Positions 55,098 to 63,782 are shown, counted from the stretch's first letter. The stretch: 64,000 nt of DNA from Porphyromonas circumdentaria (GCF_900167105.1 NZ_FUXE01000003.1:105734-169733); one strand, 5' to 3'. A program made the numbers and translations. The notes: generated from the letters alone by a model not told the origin.

Positions 55098-56300
55098 TTA
55101 TCTCCCAATCGACTGTATTTTACTACGCACCTTATCGGATAGTTCCAGAAACATATACCCAGGTTGCTCTTCCATTATCATCAAGCTATCCGCAGCATAC
55201 TTACTGGAGGCATATTGTATCGACTTGTGAAAAGTAATCTTTGACATCTCATTTTGAGACTTTCCAGTAACAAGAGAGTCTATGGCTTCGTCGGGAAAAT
55301 AATCGTCAAAGTCGATGTTTCCTATCATAGAGGTTTCCAAAAAGAGTTTGTTTTCATGGCGTTTATCCGTATAAAAACCGACAAACATATGCCCTGGTTT
55401 TAATACCAAAATAGGATCTATATTAATAGCCCTCAAGAGAGAGGCAAAAAGTACAGAGCCATCTACACAATTGATTTGAGATGTAGAAAGTGCATCTTCT
55501 AACGACCTTACCCTTTGGGCATATACCACATTACTTCCTAAACTACTATTAGAGATAGAGCTATAGCGAAACTGACGCCTTTGCAATACATTCCAGAGAG
55601 CATATACCTGCCGTACCACAGCAGAAGAATCACTTTGATAGCCCGAAAAGCGGTTTACGATACGTGTATTTAATGCCTCTCTAAGCACTTTATCGATCAG
55701 AGGACTATCCTCATTTACATAAGCGGCAAAGAAGATGGGAGTATTAACAAACTGGCGTTGGCGTTTTTCATTTATTCTGTAATAGCCGTACATACACTCG
55801 TTAATACTTCTCATCGAAAAAGTGCGCACTTTAAGCGTCGAGGCTAAATTGTCTGTAATCACCGTCGCCACGATACTCATAGGTGTTGGTTGCTGGGTTC
55901 CTCTTAAAACATCGTACTTCCACACTATTTCGGGATAAATAGTGTAGGTAAGTCCTTTTTGAGGTAGGACAAATTCAGAAACAGAGTGGTACGAAAAAGG
56001 AGTTTCGGCTATTTCAATACGAATTTGGGCATTGTTTCTTCTCGCCTCCATTTTGATGCTGATACCCGCTTTGGGATTACCTACATAGGTCGTATGTGAG
56101 GGGGTTATTATAAGTTCGTCTGTAGTGGCAAGTGATATAATTGAGGAGGGAAAAAGATTTCCCCCCAATTCATCTGTAATTTCAAAATCTCCAGAAGTTT
56201 TCTGACTTCTAAAAAAGAGATACCCAATGAAAATGAGTAGCAAAAAAGCTAAAAGAATAAAGACATCACGCTTATTTAAGGCGACATAAACTCGTATCAT
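55098..56300 (-). CDS. Transglutaminase-like membrane-anchored protein
   Basis: A 400-residue protein of unknown function with one N-terminal membrane anchor (about 12-31) and a transglutaminase-like fold. The presumed triad is Cys278 in QINCVDGSVLF, His in KPGHMFVGFY, and Glu or Asp in LFLETSMIG. The N-terminal extracytoplasmic region (about 35-220) is beta-rich without a known domain. Transglutaminase-like proteins in bacteria include proteases and cell-wall enzymes; none can be assigned here. Confidence 0.75.
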   Translation of the reverse strand: MIRVYVALNKRDVFILLAFLLLIFIGYLFFRSQKTSGDFEITDELGGNLFPSSIISLATTDELIITPSHTTYVGNPKAGISIKMEARRNNAQIRIEIAETPFSYHSVSEFVLPQKGLTYTIYPEIVWKYDVLRGTQQPTPMSIVATVITDNLASTLKVRTFSMRSINECMYGYYRINEKRQRQFVNTPIFFAAYVNEDSPLIDKVLREALNTRIVNRFSGYQSDSSAVVRQVYALWNVLQRRQFRYSSISNSSLGSNVVYAQRVRSLEDALSTSQINCVDGSVLFASLLRAINIDPILVLKPGHMFVGFYTDKRHENKLFLETSMIGNIDFDDYFPDEAIDSLVTGKSQNEMSKITFHKSIQYASSKYAADSLMIMEEQPGYMFLELSDKVRSKIQSIGR

Positions 56301-56357
56301 AGAGATCGGTCAATTAAAGATGCACATCACTTTCAGAACTACACGACAGACTATGTA

Positions 56358-56954
56358 CTATAATAGAGAGGAAAGCTCTGACAAGTCTTTTCTCTTCTTA
56401 GGAGTAAACTCCAACTGATTTTTATCCTCTTTGTCTCTCTTACCCAATGCTACGGCAAAAAGGACACTGAATTTATCATTCCCTAAAATCTCTGTATATG
56501 CCTCTTTATCTATTCCCTCCATGGGGGTGGAGTCTATATCCATATAAGCACATGCACTCAAAAGCACTCCTAAAGAGATATAAGCTTGACGAGACATCCA
56601 GTTCTTTACAGCCTCCTCACCCAAAGGAGCCAGTCGCTCTCTGTAATAGGCCTCTACGGTAAGTCCATTTACTCTATCTGCCTCAAAATCTGCCATTTTA
56701 TTATAAATGGAGAACACGATCAAATGACTACAGTTTAGTACCTTCTCGGTATTGTGTTGAGACACTTTTGCCAACTCTTGCTTTATAGTCTCTGACTCCA
56801 CTACCGTAAAATGCCACGGCTGTGAATTAATCGAAGAGGGAGATAAGCGTAATATCTCTAAAAGTTCTTCTATCATCTCTGTATCTAAGCAATAAGAAGG
56901 ATCATAAGATTTAGTTGTATAGCGTTTTTGTAGAAAAGGAAGAAACGTCTTCAT
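56358..56954 (-). CDS. Nitroreductase-family oxidoreductase
   Basis: A 198-residue FMN enzyme with the family landmarks RYTTKSYD near residues 11-18, LSPSSINSQPWHFTVVE near 37-53, MEGIDKEAYTEIL near 143-155, and a terminal region with FAVALGKRDKED. It resembles NfsB/YdgI-type NAD(P)H oxidoreductases. Start ATG 56954, 13 bases after the VanZ-like gene. Substrate unknown. Confidence 0.9.
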   Translation of the reverse strand: MKTFLPFLQKRYTTKSYDPSYCLDTEMIEELLEILRLSPSSINSQPWHFTVVESETIKQELAKVSQHNTEKVLNCSHLIVFSIYNKMADFEADRVNGLTVEAYYRERLAPLGEEAVKNWMSRQAYISLGVLLSACAYMDIDSTPMEGIDKEAYTEILGNDKFSVLFAVALGKRDKEDKNQLEFTPKKRKDLSELSSLL

Positions 56955-56967
56955 ATCGTAACGGTTT

Positions 56968-57369
56968 TTATTTTTGTATGTCCTTTTTTATGTAATGGCA
57001 AATTATATATCCTATCAAGAAGGCGGATAAAGTGCCCCCTATATCTGCCAAGAGATCGTAAAAATCTCCCGTTCTGTAAGAAGTGGCATAGTGCTGTAAA
57101 AGTTCGGTCAATATTCCTATAGAGAGGGGGTATAATAGTTGCCCATTCCAGCGTATTTTATTCTCCCTTCTTTTGTATATGTAATGGAATGTGTACTCTC
57201 CCCACAACAATAGAGTAAGTACGAAAAACATCAAGAAATGTACTACCTTATCTGAGATTTTGACATCTACTTGCATACCCGAGGAGGGCATCAAACAAAG
57301 AAACAACACCATCAACGTATAGATGATCGTGAGATAATAGTTCCTAATATATCGGAGAATAAAATTCAT
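56968..57369 (-). CDS. VanZ-family membrane protein
   Basis: A 133-residue membrane protein with four helices and the VanZ pattern: conserved K-x-x-H in SDKVVHFLMFF, E-L-L-Q in LTELLQHY, and D-x-x-D in RTGDFYDLLADIGG. These residues define the VanZ-like family. The founding member gives low-level teicoplanin resistance, but most members, as here, are of unknown function. Confidence 0.82.
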   Translation of the reverse strand: MNFILRYIRNYYLTIIYTLMVLFLCLMPSSGMQVDVKISDKVVHFLMFFVLTLLLWGEYTFHYIYKRRENKIRWNGQLLYPLSIGILTELLQHYATSYRTGDFYDLLADIGGTLSAFLIGYIICHYIKKDIQK

Positions 57370-57451
57370 TATTGCCTGTTATTGGATCGTATTTCTCGTA
57401 TGTTTTTAGGATGAAAAAACTCTATAGTAGAACCAATATTCTGAAAAAGAG

Positions 57452-57496
57452 AAAGGAACTGTAGAGGATAATACTCTCTACAATTCCTTTGAGTAG
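57452..57496. terminator. Strong bidirectional terminator beyond prs
   Basis: A 15-bp stem with one mismatch: AAAGGAACTGTAGAG (57452-57466) and CTCTACAATTCCTTT (57476-57490). U-rich tails lie on both sides (TCTTTTTCAG on the minus strand, AGTAGTTTTTTCC on the plus). It ends prs on the minus strand. Confidence 0.9.
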
Positions 57497-57562
57497 TTTT
57501 TTCCGAATGCGGAAATTACAATCTATAGATGGAAATATCCTCTTCTTTATAAGGATATAAAA

Positions 57563-58507
57563 CTAAAGAGTATAGAGAGAACTTATAGACTCGTGGCTTG
57601 ATACTCGTTTAATCGCCAATGCGAAAAGATCTGCCACTGAAAGTACTTTTACCTTTGATGAAGTTTTGTTGTAAGGAATCGAGTCTGTAAAAATCATTTC
57701 TGTAAGAGAAGACTTCTCTATGTTCTCCGTAGCAGGATCACTCATTACAGGATGGCTTGCCAAAGCGCGTACACTGCGAGCTCCCTCCTTAATCATCAAC
57801 TCTGCCGCTTTCGTGATTGTGCCAGCCGTATCTACGATATCGTCAATGAGAAGCACGTCTTTACCCTCTACGTTACCGATAAGACGCATCTCTGCCACTT
57901 CATTGGCTTTTAAGCGGGTCTTGTGGCAAATAACCATAGGTACTCCAAGGTGTCGAGCATAACTACTTGCTCTCTTCGTGCCCCCCACGTCTGGGGTTGC
58001 GATTACCAGTTTATCGAGAGAGAAATTCTCTTTGATGTAATCCATAAATACAGAGGAGGCATAAAGATGATCTACAGGCACATCGAAGAATCCCTGTATT
58101 TGATCTGCGTGGAGGTCCATCGTAATAAGTCGAGTTACCCCTGCAGTGCTTAATAAATCTGCCATCAATTTAGCAGCGATAGATACACGAGGTTTATCCT
58201 TTCTATCTTGACGAGCCCAACCAAAATAGGGAATAACAGCTGTAATATAGTGTGCTGATGCTCTTTTAGCTGCATCTATCATGAGGAGAAGCTCCATAAT
58301 ATTGTCCGCCGAGGGAAAGGTAGATTGTACCAAAAATATATCTTTTCCTCTGATGGTTTCTTCGTAAGAAACGGCAAACTCTCCATCGGCAAAATGCTGA
58401 GTGGTCATACGCCCCAATGGACATCCAAGGCTTTTACATATCTTCTCTGCGAGATATTTCGATTTTGTCCCTGCAAAAACGGAATAAGATTTTTCGTTCT
58501 CCATCAT
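57563..58507 (-). CDS. prs: Ribose-phosphate pyrophosphokinase
   Basis: Makes PRPP from ribose 5-phosphate and ATP for nucleotides, histidine and NAD. The 314-residue protein has the ATP region IPYFGWARQDRKDKPRVSI at about 95-113, the Mg2+ and catalytic flexible loop MDLHADQIQGFF, and the PRPP-binding motif DVLLIDDIVDTAGT. Length is normal for class I enzymes. Start may be at either of two adjacent Met codons. A strong terminator follows. Confidence 0.96.
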   Translation of the reverse strand: MMENEKSYSVFAGTKSKYLAEKICKSLGCPLGRMTTQHFADGEFAVSYEETIRGKDIFLVQSTFPSADNIMELLLMIDAAKRASAHYITAVIPYFGWARQDRKDKPRVSIAAKLMADLLSTAGVTRLITMDLHADQIQGFFDVPVDHLYASSVFMDYIKENFSLDKLVIATPDVGGTKRASSYARHLGVPMVICHKTRLKANEVAEMRLIGNVEGKDVLLIDDIVDTAGTITKAAELMIKEGARSVRALASHPVMSDPATENIEKSSLTEMIFTDSIPYNKTSSKVKVLSVADLFALAIKRVSSHESISSLYTL

Positions 58508-58575
58508 TTATGAGTATTATAAAGTAAATCTCCTATTATATTCCTATCAGAAAGTGAGTAATCTATTTGCTCCTG

Positions 58576-58583
58576 CAAAAGTA
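58576..58583 (-). promoter_or_regulatory. Candidate -7 element for prs
   Basis: TACTTTTG on the minus strand, about 70 bases before the prs ATG. No clear -33 box. Confidence 0.4.
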
Positions 58584-58655
58584 ACTTTTCCTATTGAAAC
58601 CGAGAAGCCTGTTTGAGAAAAAGCTCTTTATTTAATCTTTCGATAAATCTCTTTA

Positions 58656-59420
58656 TTAACTTTGACTCGCAACTCTCTCAAGAGTGGGCAATCTCAAAGG
58701 TGTACTTAGTACAGCGGGAAATGTATGCCCTTGTGGGAAAAGAGGAGCAATCGCTATTAAATCGAAAGGAGACTTTCCATTCAATTTCTCCAAGGCCTCT
58801 ATGGTACTTCTAAGTTGAGGTATACGCCCTGCAAAGAGAAAACGAGATGAAAAATAGGGACTCGCCTCCAGCTTTTCTATCACTACTCCCCTACTGTTTG
58901 TACTATGTATCATGGTGATGCTATTCCCTTTTACTTCAATAACCAGAGCCACATGCCCCACTCGACTACTTCTCTTGTTGCGCCCCTTGAAAAAGAGCAA
59001 ATCGCCAGGACGGGGGGTATCTATTCGGTTTATGATTTGGGCTAAATCGTGCGAAGAGCCAGACATATGGATACCAAAGCAGGAGAATATGTAACGCACA
59101 TACCCCGAGCAATCCATAGGCCAAGCAAACGGCCCCCTATAACGATAGGGTTTGCCCAAAAACTTTTTCCCCAATGCTATTGCATCATCTATTATCGAAC
59201 CTGAGGGGGGGATACTATGATAAGTGTACGCCTTGCAGTCAGGAGAGGGAAGATAAATGCCCGATGAAGTATATACCCCTTCTCCTGCAGAGAAGTAAGA
59301 AGAACGCGAAGCTTTTGCCTGTTGTACCCTACAACTCGAAAGAGAAAAAGTGAATACTAAAAAAAGTATCGATAAAAGATGAAAGAATCGATGTTTAGTG
59401 GTATTTGCTGTATTTGTCAT
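58656..59420 (-). CDS. NlpC/P60 lipoprotein, peptidoglycan endopeptidase
   Basis: A 254-residue exported hydrolase with a lipoprotein signal ending SLSSC (Cys30) and an NlpC/P60 domain: catalytic Cys104 in PMDCSGYVRYIF, His156 in RVGHVALVIE, and a third polar residue near HST (about 172). It cleaves cell-wall peptides or murein tetrapeptides. It lacks SH3 domains. Tightly coupled to ribonuclease Z upstream (6-base gap); the link is probably only transcriptional. Confidence 0.9.
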   Translation of the reverse strand: MTNTANTTKHRFFHLLSILFLVFTFSLSSCRVQQAKASRSSYFSAGEGVYTSSGIYLPSPDCKAYTYHSIPPSGSIIDDAIALGKKFLGKPYRYRGPFAWPMDCSGYVRYIFSCFGIHMSGSSHDLAQIINRIDTPRPGDLLFFKGRNKRSSRVGHVALVIEVKGNSITMIHSTNSRGVVIEKLEASPYFSSRFLFAGRIPQLRSTIEALEKLNGKSPFDLIAIAPLFPQGHTFPAVLSTPLRLPTLERVASQS

Positions 59421-59426
59421 AGCTAT

Positions 59427-60341
59427 TCATATTTTTATGCAAAGCCCTTCAAAGGCAGCTTCTGTATTGGGGAACTCCTCTCTCGCTTGTTGTAGGAGGG
59501 TGTCATAAGATTCGTATCTACTGGAGTAATGCCCTATCAGCAATCTTTTCACCTCGGCCTCACGAGCTATTACAGCCGCTTGTCGTGAAGTGCTATGGGC
59601 GGTAGCTTCGGCACGTTCGGAAAGCTCATCTCCAAAAGTTGCCTCATGATATAAAAGATCTACCCCTCTAACGCAATCAATGATTGGAGGATGGTATTTC
59701 GTATCTGAGCAAAAAGCATAACGACGAGGCGAACGCCCCTTTTTCGTTAGGCGATGGTTGGGAATCTGCTCTCCCTCCTCGGTAACGTAATCTTCTCCTG
59801 CCAAAAGATGTTGGTAGTAAGCAATAGGCACTTTATAGAAATCGACCGAAGGCTTATCGAGATGCAACTCGGCACACTTCTCCTCAAAAAGATATCCTAT
59901 CGTAGGGATACGATGGCTTAAAGGAATGGAAAAAACACGTAGAGAACTGTCTTCATGAACCAAGGTATGGATGCGACAGTCACACTCTCGCACCTCTATC
60001 TCGAAAGAGGAATCTGCCAAAAAGCGTTGCTTTATCTCTTGCACATAGTCCTTTATCCCCCATGGTCCGTAGATGGGGAGTGTAGATGCACGTCCTAACA
60101 GAGACATCGTGGAGAGTAATCCTGGCAGTCCGAAACAGTGATCGCCATGAAGATGGGAGATGTAAATACTGTGGATTTTGGAGAACTGAAGTTGGGCGCG
60201 ACGAATGGAGAGCTGAGTACCCTCACCGCAATCTATGAGATAAGTTTTACCTCTGAGTTGCAATGCCTGAGATGTAGGATTATGCCTCATTGTTGGAAGA
60301 GCCGAACCACAACCCAATATGTGTAAATCAAAATTCTCCAT
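59427..60341 (-). CDS. rnz: Ribonuclease Z
   Basis: Trims tRNA 3' trailers. The 304-residue metallo-beta-lactamase has the metal motif HLHGDHCFGLPG near residues 63-74, GCGSALPT near 10-17, YLIDCGEGTQ, and the later YCSDTKYHP-like FCSDTKYHPPI and GHYSSRY metal ligands. A TTG at 60350 also opens the frame; the ATG at 60341 gives the conserved MENFDLHILGCGSA start. A -7 element (TATCTTTG, 60355-60348 minus) lies immediately before it, so the transcript may be nearly leaderless. Confidence 0.93.
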   Translation of the reverse strand: MENFDLHILGCGSALPTMRHNPTSQALQLRGKTYLIDCGEGTQLSIRRAQLQFSKIHSIYISHLHGDHCFGLPGLLSTMSLLGRASTLPIYGPWGIKDYVQEIKQRFLADSSFEIEVRECDCRIHTLVHEDSSLRVFSIPLSHRIPTIGYLFEEKCAELHLDKPSVDFYKVPIAYYQHLLAGEDYVTEEGEQIPNHRLTKKGRSPRRYAFCSDTKYHPPIIDCVRGVDLLYHEATFGDELSERAEATAHSTSRQAAVIAREAEVKRLLIGHYSSRYESYDTLLQQAREEFPNTEAAFEGLCIKI

Positions 60342-60347
60342 CCTGCG

Positions 60348-60355
60348 CAAAGATA
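60348..60355 (-). promoter_or_regulatory. Candidate -7 element for rnz
   Basis: TATCTTTG on the minus strand, 7 bases before the rnz ATG at 60341. If used, the message would have almost no leader. Confidence 0.35.
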
Positions 60356-60393
60356 ATACTTAAGCTATAAAATCTATCGGTTACACCATTATT

Positions 60394-60475
60394 TGCAGAT
60401 TCCAGTATCAAGTGCAACGTTGTTGCAAATGTACATCAACAAATTTCATGGACATTCGGAAGCAAAATCTATCTA
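60394..60475 (-). pseudogene. Second IS30-family end relic
   Basis: On the minus strand, translation from about 60475 gives FRMSMKFVDVHLQQRCT followed by a stop, which aligns with INFQSPIELLDIYLQKRCS at the end of the 52.3-kb IS30 remnant. The DNA after the stop matches too: of 25 bases (60394-60418, minus strand, versus 52292-52316) 22 are identical. Only the last 25 or so codons and the terminus remain. It sits just outside the mobilizable element. Confidence 0.7.
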
Positions 60476-60664
60476 AGGAGTTTATTTTTCTTATATACGA
60501 ATAGAACATGTTCTATATACAGCGTGATTTTTTTCCACCAGGATTTTTCGTCAGCGAACTATCTCGTTGGATAATAGAGTGTTACCGTTTTGGAGTAGAT
60601 GCACAGGTAACGATTTAGAAATGAGCGGAGTGCATTGAGGCACATTGTTTTGAATAGCCAAAGA
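60476..60664. other. Junction region of the accessory element
   Basis: About 190 bases between the IS30 relic and the hairpin before the relaxase gene. It contains a perfect 16-bp palindrome, ATAGAACATGTTCTAT, at 60501-60516. No gene and no tRNA is seen here. The left boundary of the mobile element probably lies in this stretch or next to it. Confidence 0.45.
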
Positions 60665-60730
60665 ACGCTCACTTTTACTACTTGCAAAGGTACATATTTG
60701 CGAGGGAAAGTGAGCGTCTTTTCTTGTTTT
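60665..60730. terminator. Hairpin downstream of the relaxase gene
   Basis: Arms ACGCTCACTTT (60665-60675) and AAAGTGAGCGT (60707-60717), 11 bp perfect, with a 31-base loop. On the plus strand it is followed by CTTTTCTTGTTTTTCTTC. The loop contains a minus-strand TACCTTTG, a possible -7 element toward rnz. It may be a terminator or an element end. Confidence 0.55.
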
Positions 60731-60758
60731 TCTTCTTGTCAGTGAAAGAAAAAAGCAA

Positions 60759-62015
60759 TTACAGCCGTTGCGAGCGGTTGCGATTGATGAGTTGTTTCCA
60801 TTTCTGCTCGCACCAATCAGTTATGGGAAGTCCGTTGATGGTGAGGAGCGGTCGTTTCTTCTCATCCTTGATGATACGGATTTCGCTATCCTCTTCCGTA
60901 AACTCTCTCTTGTACAGCCCCGAATAGGTTTTAGCCGTTCCTCGCTGGGGAGTTTCCGTGCGATACATCTCCGCTATTCTGTCGTCAGAGAAATCCATCT
61001 TTCGGAGCATCAGACGAATGTTCAGCAATTGATAGAAGCCATTGAAAAAACGTTTTACCCAATTCCGCTCTTCCTCATAAACCTGCACGGTTTCTTTCAA
61101 TTCGGCAATGGCTCTGTCTCTTCCCTTGACCGTGTCCTGCAAGAGTACCACCTCCTTTCGGATTTCATTCTTCTCCTTTTGAGAAAGATATCGTTGCCGT
61201 TCGGCCTCTTGCTCCAAGTCTGCAATACGCTTCTCTGCCTTGTCGAGTTCGGGGTTCCCAAAGAGGGAGTACAGCGTGCCTTTCATTCGGAGCTTGCCTG
61301 CCTGCTTCTCCAGCTCCTTTATCTTGGCTGTGAGTTCCGCCTTTTGAGCTTCCTTCTCTTTCGTGGCTTTGAGAATTTCCTTGTAATACTCCATCGTGGT
61401 GCGGTGCTTGGCTACCGAGCCGTGTACGCCCCGTTCCAACCCGAACCGTTGCACTCGCTTGGCATAGTCCGTCTGATACTGCTCCAGTTTCTTTGGCGTA
61501 AGCACATCATCGGCACAAAGCCGTACCTTGCTCTTCTTCGTCTTATACTTCCGCTTGCCGTTCTCGGCTTCCTCCTTGGCTTTCCGTCTTTCACCCGTAA
61601 CAATGGGGACGACCGTGGCGTGAATATGGGGCGTTTCCTCATCTGCGTGTAGCGTGGCAGCGACCACGTTGTCCGCCCCGAAAGTGGAGCGAAGCCAATC
61701 CATCGATTCATCACACCACTCGTACAGGCGTCCTTCCTGCTCTATACGAGCCATGTCCTCAGGAGAACTCGACAGAATAAAGCACAGGGCTTTGACTTGG
61801 TTCTTTGCTACCTTTCGGTAGATACCGGCTGTGGCGATGCGATGCTCTATCGCTTCGCTACGGTTGGTCACATTTGCAGGGAATTGCACCAATTCCCTGT
61901 TCAGGTGTGTGCGAGAAGGATCGACATTACTCGGGGTATATGTCCGCGCTATATGAGCGGTATTTCCCGAGTCGTTGCTTCTCGCCTTGTCTATATGTAA
62001 TACGGCGTAGCCCAT
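60759..62015 (-). CDS. MobV-type relaxase (plasmid recombination/mobilization protein)
   Basis: Nicks the mobile element at its oriT to start conjugative transfer. The 418-residue protein has the N-terminal MobV motif YAVLHIDKARSNDSGNT, the NRELVQFP segment, and the HUH metal motif HADEETPHIHATVVP with His123, His130 and His132. A long coiled coil (about 225-330, rich in E, K and A) follows, as in Bacteroides mobilization proteins. The ATG at 62015 fits the family start. It reads away from an oriT-like hairpin located 55 bases upstream. The DNA looks richer in GC than the neighbouring core genes, suggesting transfer. Confidence 0.92.
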   Translation of the reverse strand: MGYAVLHIDKARSNDSGNTAHIARTYTPSNVDPSRTHLNRELVQFPANVTNRSEAIEHRIATAGIYRKVAKNQVKALCFILSSSPEDMARIEQEGRLYEWCDESMDWLRSTFGADNVVAATLHADEETPHIHATVVPIVTGERRKAKEEAENGKRKYKTKKSKVRLCADDVLTPKKLEQYQTDYAKRVQRFGLERGVHGSVAKHRTTMEYYKEILKATKEKEAQKAELTAKIKELEKQAGKLRMKGTLYSLFGNPELDKAEKRIADLEQEAERQRYLSQKEKNEIRKEVVLLQDTVKGRDRAIAELKETVQVYEEERNWVKRFFNGFYQLLNIRLMLRKMDFSDDRIAEMYRTETPQRGTAKTYSGLYKREFTEEDSEIRIIKDEKKRPLLTINGLPITDWCEQKWKQLINRNRSQRL

Positions 62016-62346
62016 TGTTTGAAGTTTGTTTTAAGGGGTATCCAAAGGGGCGGACTCCCTTGGCTCAGGAGGGTATTTTTAGCGATAACGGAGTGCAGCG
62101 TGAAGAAAATACCCTAATGAGCTATGGCATTTCTTGAAATGTCCGCTCCGCCCTGCTCGTACTTCTTTCTTGTTACGTTGCATTCTGTGAATGCCTGCAC
62201 GCTTTGTTTCTAAGTTTGGCTCTGCAAACTTGCTGTTCTGAGGAACTGCCGTAGCTATCGAAACAAAGCCGTTTATTCGCATACATTTTATTTCCTGCAT
62301 CTTTGAATACCTGATGATAGAATAATGTTGTTTGCTCTCTTTTGCC
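62016..62346. other. Probable oriT region
   Basis: About 330 bases between relaxase and primase genes without a convincing gene (the minus-strand frame at 62079-62300 is not recognised). It includes a perfect 10-bp inverted repeat, AGGGTATTTT (62070-62079) with AAAATACCCT (62106-62115), and a 26-base loop, placed directly before the relaxase gene. Hairpins in this position commonly mark the relaxase target. The nick site cannot be placed from sequence alone. Confidence 0.6.
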
Positions 62347-63288
62347 TTATCGTCTAAGTCCTCGTTTACGAGGTGGTATCACCTGTTTTTGCCCTGTTCT
62401 TTGGGCAACGTGGTACTCATTGAGGTCTTTGTATCGGGAATAGTGTCGGCTCATATCCTCCACGTTGATACCTGCCGATTGTAAAGAATGTAGGGCTTTT
62501 CGTCCTGCTTCATCGTTGTCGAGGAATGCCCGAACGAAGTCGATGCCGTTCTCGTAGAGATAGGCGATGGCTCGTGAAATGTTGCTGACCGAGTTCAATA
62601 CAAGGCAAGGCGCCGTTTCTTTTCCGTTTATCGTAAGAAGGGAAAGGAAATCCATAAAGCCTTCAAAGATGCAGAGAGGGGCGATGTCCTCTCGTCCTGC
62701 AATCACAGATATATCCTTTGGAGCAATAGTTCCCTTGAATGCGTTGTCATCCCGAAGCTCATATCCACCAGAACGATTGGGAAATCCGATGGCGGAGTAT
62801 TCTCGTCCTCCTACCTCGTAGTGGATGTGACGGAGATACCCACTTGCCACTGCAAGATCTATCTTGCGAACCTCTCGAAGATAGCGTTGCAGATGTGAGG
62901 GCAACTCATCGCTGATGGAAAGAATATGCCTTCTATTATTTGCTCTCTGCTCATCTCTTCTGTGCTCTATGTGATCTTCACGATGAAAGGAAGAGGGTGC
63001 AACGATTGTCTCTCGCTTTCCAGCAAGATGCTTCATCGCTTCATAAGCACTACACCCTTGCATACGCATCACAAGGTCTATGATACTTCCGCCTTGACCT
63101 GTGCCGTAGTCGTGCCACAAGTTTTGCCGAAAGTCCACTTTCAGGCTGGCGTTGGGGTCTTCTCGGTAAGGTGCGTGATAAAGAGCATAGCCGTTGTACC
63201 GTTTGGCAGGTTCAATACCACAGGCGTGCAGGTAGTCGCCTATCGGTATCTCTTTGATATGTTGTAAATCGTAATATCTTGATTTCAT
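62347..63288 (-). CDS. Toprim-domain primase of a mobilizable element
   Basis: A 313-residue DNA primase-like protein similar to the primases of NBU-type elements. The N-terminal section (about 1-90) has YNGYALYHAPYREDPNASLKV and WHDYGTGQGGSIIDL, the CHC2-like primase fold without a visible zinc cluster. The toprim domain follows, with Glu209 in FEGFMDFL and DNDEAG at 257-262. A DUF3991-like linker lies between them. It probably helps replicate the element after or during transfer. It lies in the usual order primase, then relaxase. Confidence 0.88.
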   Translation of the reverse strand: MKSRYYDLQHIKEIPIGDYLHACGIEPAKRYNGYALYHAPYREDPNASLKVDFRQNLWHDYGTGQGGSIIDLVMRMQGCSAYEAMKHLAGKRETIVAPSSFHREDHIEHRRDEQRANNRRHILSISDELPSHLQRYLREVRKIDLAVASGYLRHIHYEVGGREYSAIGFPNRSGGYELRDDNAFKGTIAPKDISVIAGREDIAPLCIFEGFMDFLSLLTINGKETAPCLVLNSVSNISRAIAYLYENGIDFVRAFLDNDEAGRKALHSLQSAGINVEDMSRHYSRYKDLNEYHVAQRTGQKQVIPPRKRGLRR

Positions 63289-63331
63289 AAGTTGATTCGA
63301 TGATTACTGTGTGGATAAAAAGGTGATTCAA

Positions 63332-63444
63332 ACGGTGAAAGGGAAAGGCTGTCGGCTCACGGAGGACGCACCTTGTCGCACGCAAAACAAAAAGCCATTC
63401 CCTGCTTTTTCCCTTTCACCGTATATACCCTTTCACAGTGAAAG
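63332..63444. repeat. GTGAAAG repeat cluster
   Basis: Copies of the core in both orientations: within 63332-63346 (plus), 63408-63422 (minus), and both arms of 63430-63444. Clustered, mixed-orientation short repeats next to a replication gene resemble binding sites for an initiator or regulator, but no such protein is seen here. Confidence 0.5.
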
Positions 63445-63782
63445 AAGAAAGTATCTATGGCATTTCTCGTTTGCTTGTTTCTTTTCATTGTTCGTACTTC
63501 TTCTGTTTGCTTGATTTTGAACTTTCATCCGAAAACGGATGCTGAAACCAAGTTACAGAGGCGAACACAGAGTCCCAAGGCTGGTGTGTCTGTTGCTTCG
63601 AGGTACAGAGAAATGCTCCGAAAATGAGTAGTAAAAATGGGAGAAAACAGAACGAAAAGGCTCAAAAGAAGAGAACAGAGAGGAGAACGGCTCTGCAAAC
63701 GACTTCATCGGATTGCCAACGTCTGCACCCTTTTTCTTCGAGGGATAGGCAAGCGAGAATTATCATTGGTGAGAGAGCATCC

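Noticed and set aside
60351..60476. tRNA gene as insertion site for the mobile element
   Set aside because: No cloverleaf or T-loop motif was found; the sequence is better explained by an IS30 end relic.
60768..61652. A long plus-strand open frame (294 codons) opposite the relaxase gene
   Set aside because: It is the antisense shadow of a clear MobV relaxase with an intact HUH motif. Its translation shows no domain and is rich in Leu and Phe, as expected from the complement of charged coiled-coil codons.
62079..62300. A 73-codon minus-strand frame between relaxase and primase
   Set aside because: It overlaps the oriT-like hairpin and has no recognisable product. It could be a small mobilization protein, but nothing supports this.
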